The notes under the pieces are model-generated. The model had not been told where the DNA came from, made no database searches, and was given only the letters and a program-made list of their open reading frames with translations. From assembly GCA_913031525.1 (NCBI GenBank), contig CAJWGC010000053.1, forward strand, positions 1 through 7,355: a DNA stretch of 7,355 nt. Reading direction: 5' to 3'. This document shows positions 6,804 to 7,355 of the stretch, in pieces. The translations under genes were made by a program, and so were the position numbers. The DNA comes from an uncultured Acidimicrobiia bacterium. GTDB taxonomy: Bacteria; Actinomycetota; Acidimicrobiia; Spongiisociales; UBA5794. How positions within the stretch are numbered: the stretch's first letter is position 1; every line of letters starts with the position of its first letter.

Positions 6804-7202
6804 CTAGAGGTTCAGAAGTTTGACGATGTCAAAGAAGACGAGTACTACCAGTAGTCCAATGATTCCGGTATGCAGAACTGTTACTGGTTTTTTCCATCGA
6901 TGATCGACTCGCCAGAATCTTTGCATCGAATAGACATTGGCAGCGATTGCAATCAACCCTAAAACAATTCCCAGAGCGTGTCCTGTATCCGCGGCTAGGC
7001 CTATAAACGGCATTAGAAACGGCAGAACAACGTAGGTGAGGCTGCATCGAATCCCCGATATGATCATCGATACGGTAAAGATTCGCTCGGATCGTTGAAG
7101 AGACGATGGCTTTTCTGAGACGACTCTGTTCTTGGCAGTACGTTCCATGTCGTCGACGTTAATCAACGTTGGCTCGAGCTCTGAATCGTCTCGGGCAATC
7201 AT
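6804..7202 (-). CDS. Small integral membrane protein of unknown function
   Basis: I do not recognise a characterised family for this 132-residue protein. The first 40 residues are hydrophilic and charged. Three hydrophobic segments follow: about 42-70 (possibly a helical hairpin, containing IRCSLTYVVLPFLMPFIGLA), 75-93 (GIVLGLIAIAANVYS) and 107-128 (TGIIGLLVVLVFFDIV). Between the last two is a conserved-looking aromatic and basic loop, MQRFWRVDHRWKKP (93-106), probably on the cytoplasmic side. The sequence style matches small conserved hypothetical membrane proteins of actinobacteria, which is a weak impression. The ATG at 7202 is preceded by GAGAGA with a 6-base spacer, an acceptable ribosome site; an internal ATG at codon 19 has none. 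The gene reads in the same direction as the iron operon but is separated from it by 261 bases containing a likely promoter, so it is probably a separate transcript. No clear terminator follows it. Coding status is likely; function is unknown. Confidence 0.75.
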   Translation of the reverse strand: MIARDDSELEPTLINVDDMERTAKNRVVSEKPSSLQRSERIFTVSMIISGIRCSLTYVVLPFLMPFIGLAADTGHALGIVLGLIAIAANVYSMQRFWRVDHRWKKPVTVLHTGIIGLLVVLVFFDIVKLLNL

Positions 7203-7280
7203 TGGTTGTCTCTCATTGGGTTTATCGGATTAGTTGGGAATTGAAAGATTGGTCTCCGCTTCAGTTGAACCCTACGCGTT

Positions 7281-7289
7281 TGGTACAAT
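7281..7289 (+). promoter_or_regulatory. Extended -10 promoter element of the tRNA gene
   Basis: TGGTACAAT on the plus strand fits an extended -10 (TGn followed by a TATAAT-like hexamer, 5 of 6 matches). It predicts a start near 7295 and a leader of about 10 bases before the tRNA. No -35 hexamer lies at the usual 16-18 base spacing; TTGAAC at 7265-7270 is only 13 bases away. The extended element may compensate for this. Confidence 0.5.
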
Positions 7290-7304
7290 GGCCTTCATAT
7301 ACGA

Positions 7305-7355
<51 letters not shown>

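Noticed and set aside
7265..7289. TTGAAC as -35 partner of TACAAT for the tRNA promoter
   Set aside because: The 13-base spacer is too short for a normal sigma-70-type promoter; the extended -10 is the better explanation.

Overview
The window looks like ordinary chromosomal DNA from a bacterium with about 50% G+C, probably an actinobacterium (for example a free-living Acidimicrobiia-like lineage). This rests on three things: the large UPF0182 membrane protein, which is common in Actinobacteria; a solute-binding protein made as a lipoprotein, as in single-membrane cells; and half-sites resembling DtxR/IdeR operators upstream of an iron-uptake operon. The lineage is inference, because no marker gene is present.

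Layout. (1) Bases 1-2685, plus strand: the 3' nine-tenths of a UPF0182 family membrane protein whose start lies before the window. (2) Bases 2682-6542, minus strand: a three-gene ferric-iron ABC importer operon transcribed leftwards. The order is a FutA/FbpA-type binding lipoprotein (5523-6542), a two-domain FbpB-type permease (3794-5365, very probably longer at its N-terminus) and an FbpC-type ATPase (2682-3797). The UPF0182 gene and the ATPase gene converge and overlap tail to tail by 4 bases, with two small hairpins at the junction. (3) Bases 6543-6803: 261 bases without a gene, holding the binding-protein ribosome binding site, a palindrome placed like an operator over the likely transcription start, a short degenerate pentamer run, and otherwise nothing I can name. 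(4) Bases 6804-7202, minus strand: a small three-helix membrane protein of unknown function. (5) Bases 7203-7304: a divergent promoter region. (6) From 7305, plus strand: an initiator tRNA-fMet (anticodon CAT), cut by the end of the window.

How it works together. The lipoprotein should capture Fe(III) outside the cell membrane, the permease should carry it across, and the ATPase should drive transport. A strong 18-bp stem-loop right after the binding-protein gene probably lets that protein be made in excess over permease and ATPase. The ATPase is translationally coupled to the permease through an ATGA overlap.

The most notable irregularity is the permease start. The reading frame is open for 59 codons upstream of the only GTG/ATG starts and encodes the expected first membrane helix, but contains no ATG, GTG or TTG. 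A 4-base tandem duplication (ACTAACTA) lies exactly where it would separate an upstream GTG from this frame. I found no undescribed defence, mobile or biosynthetic system.
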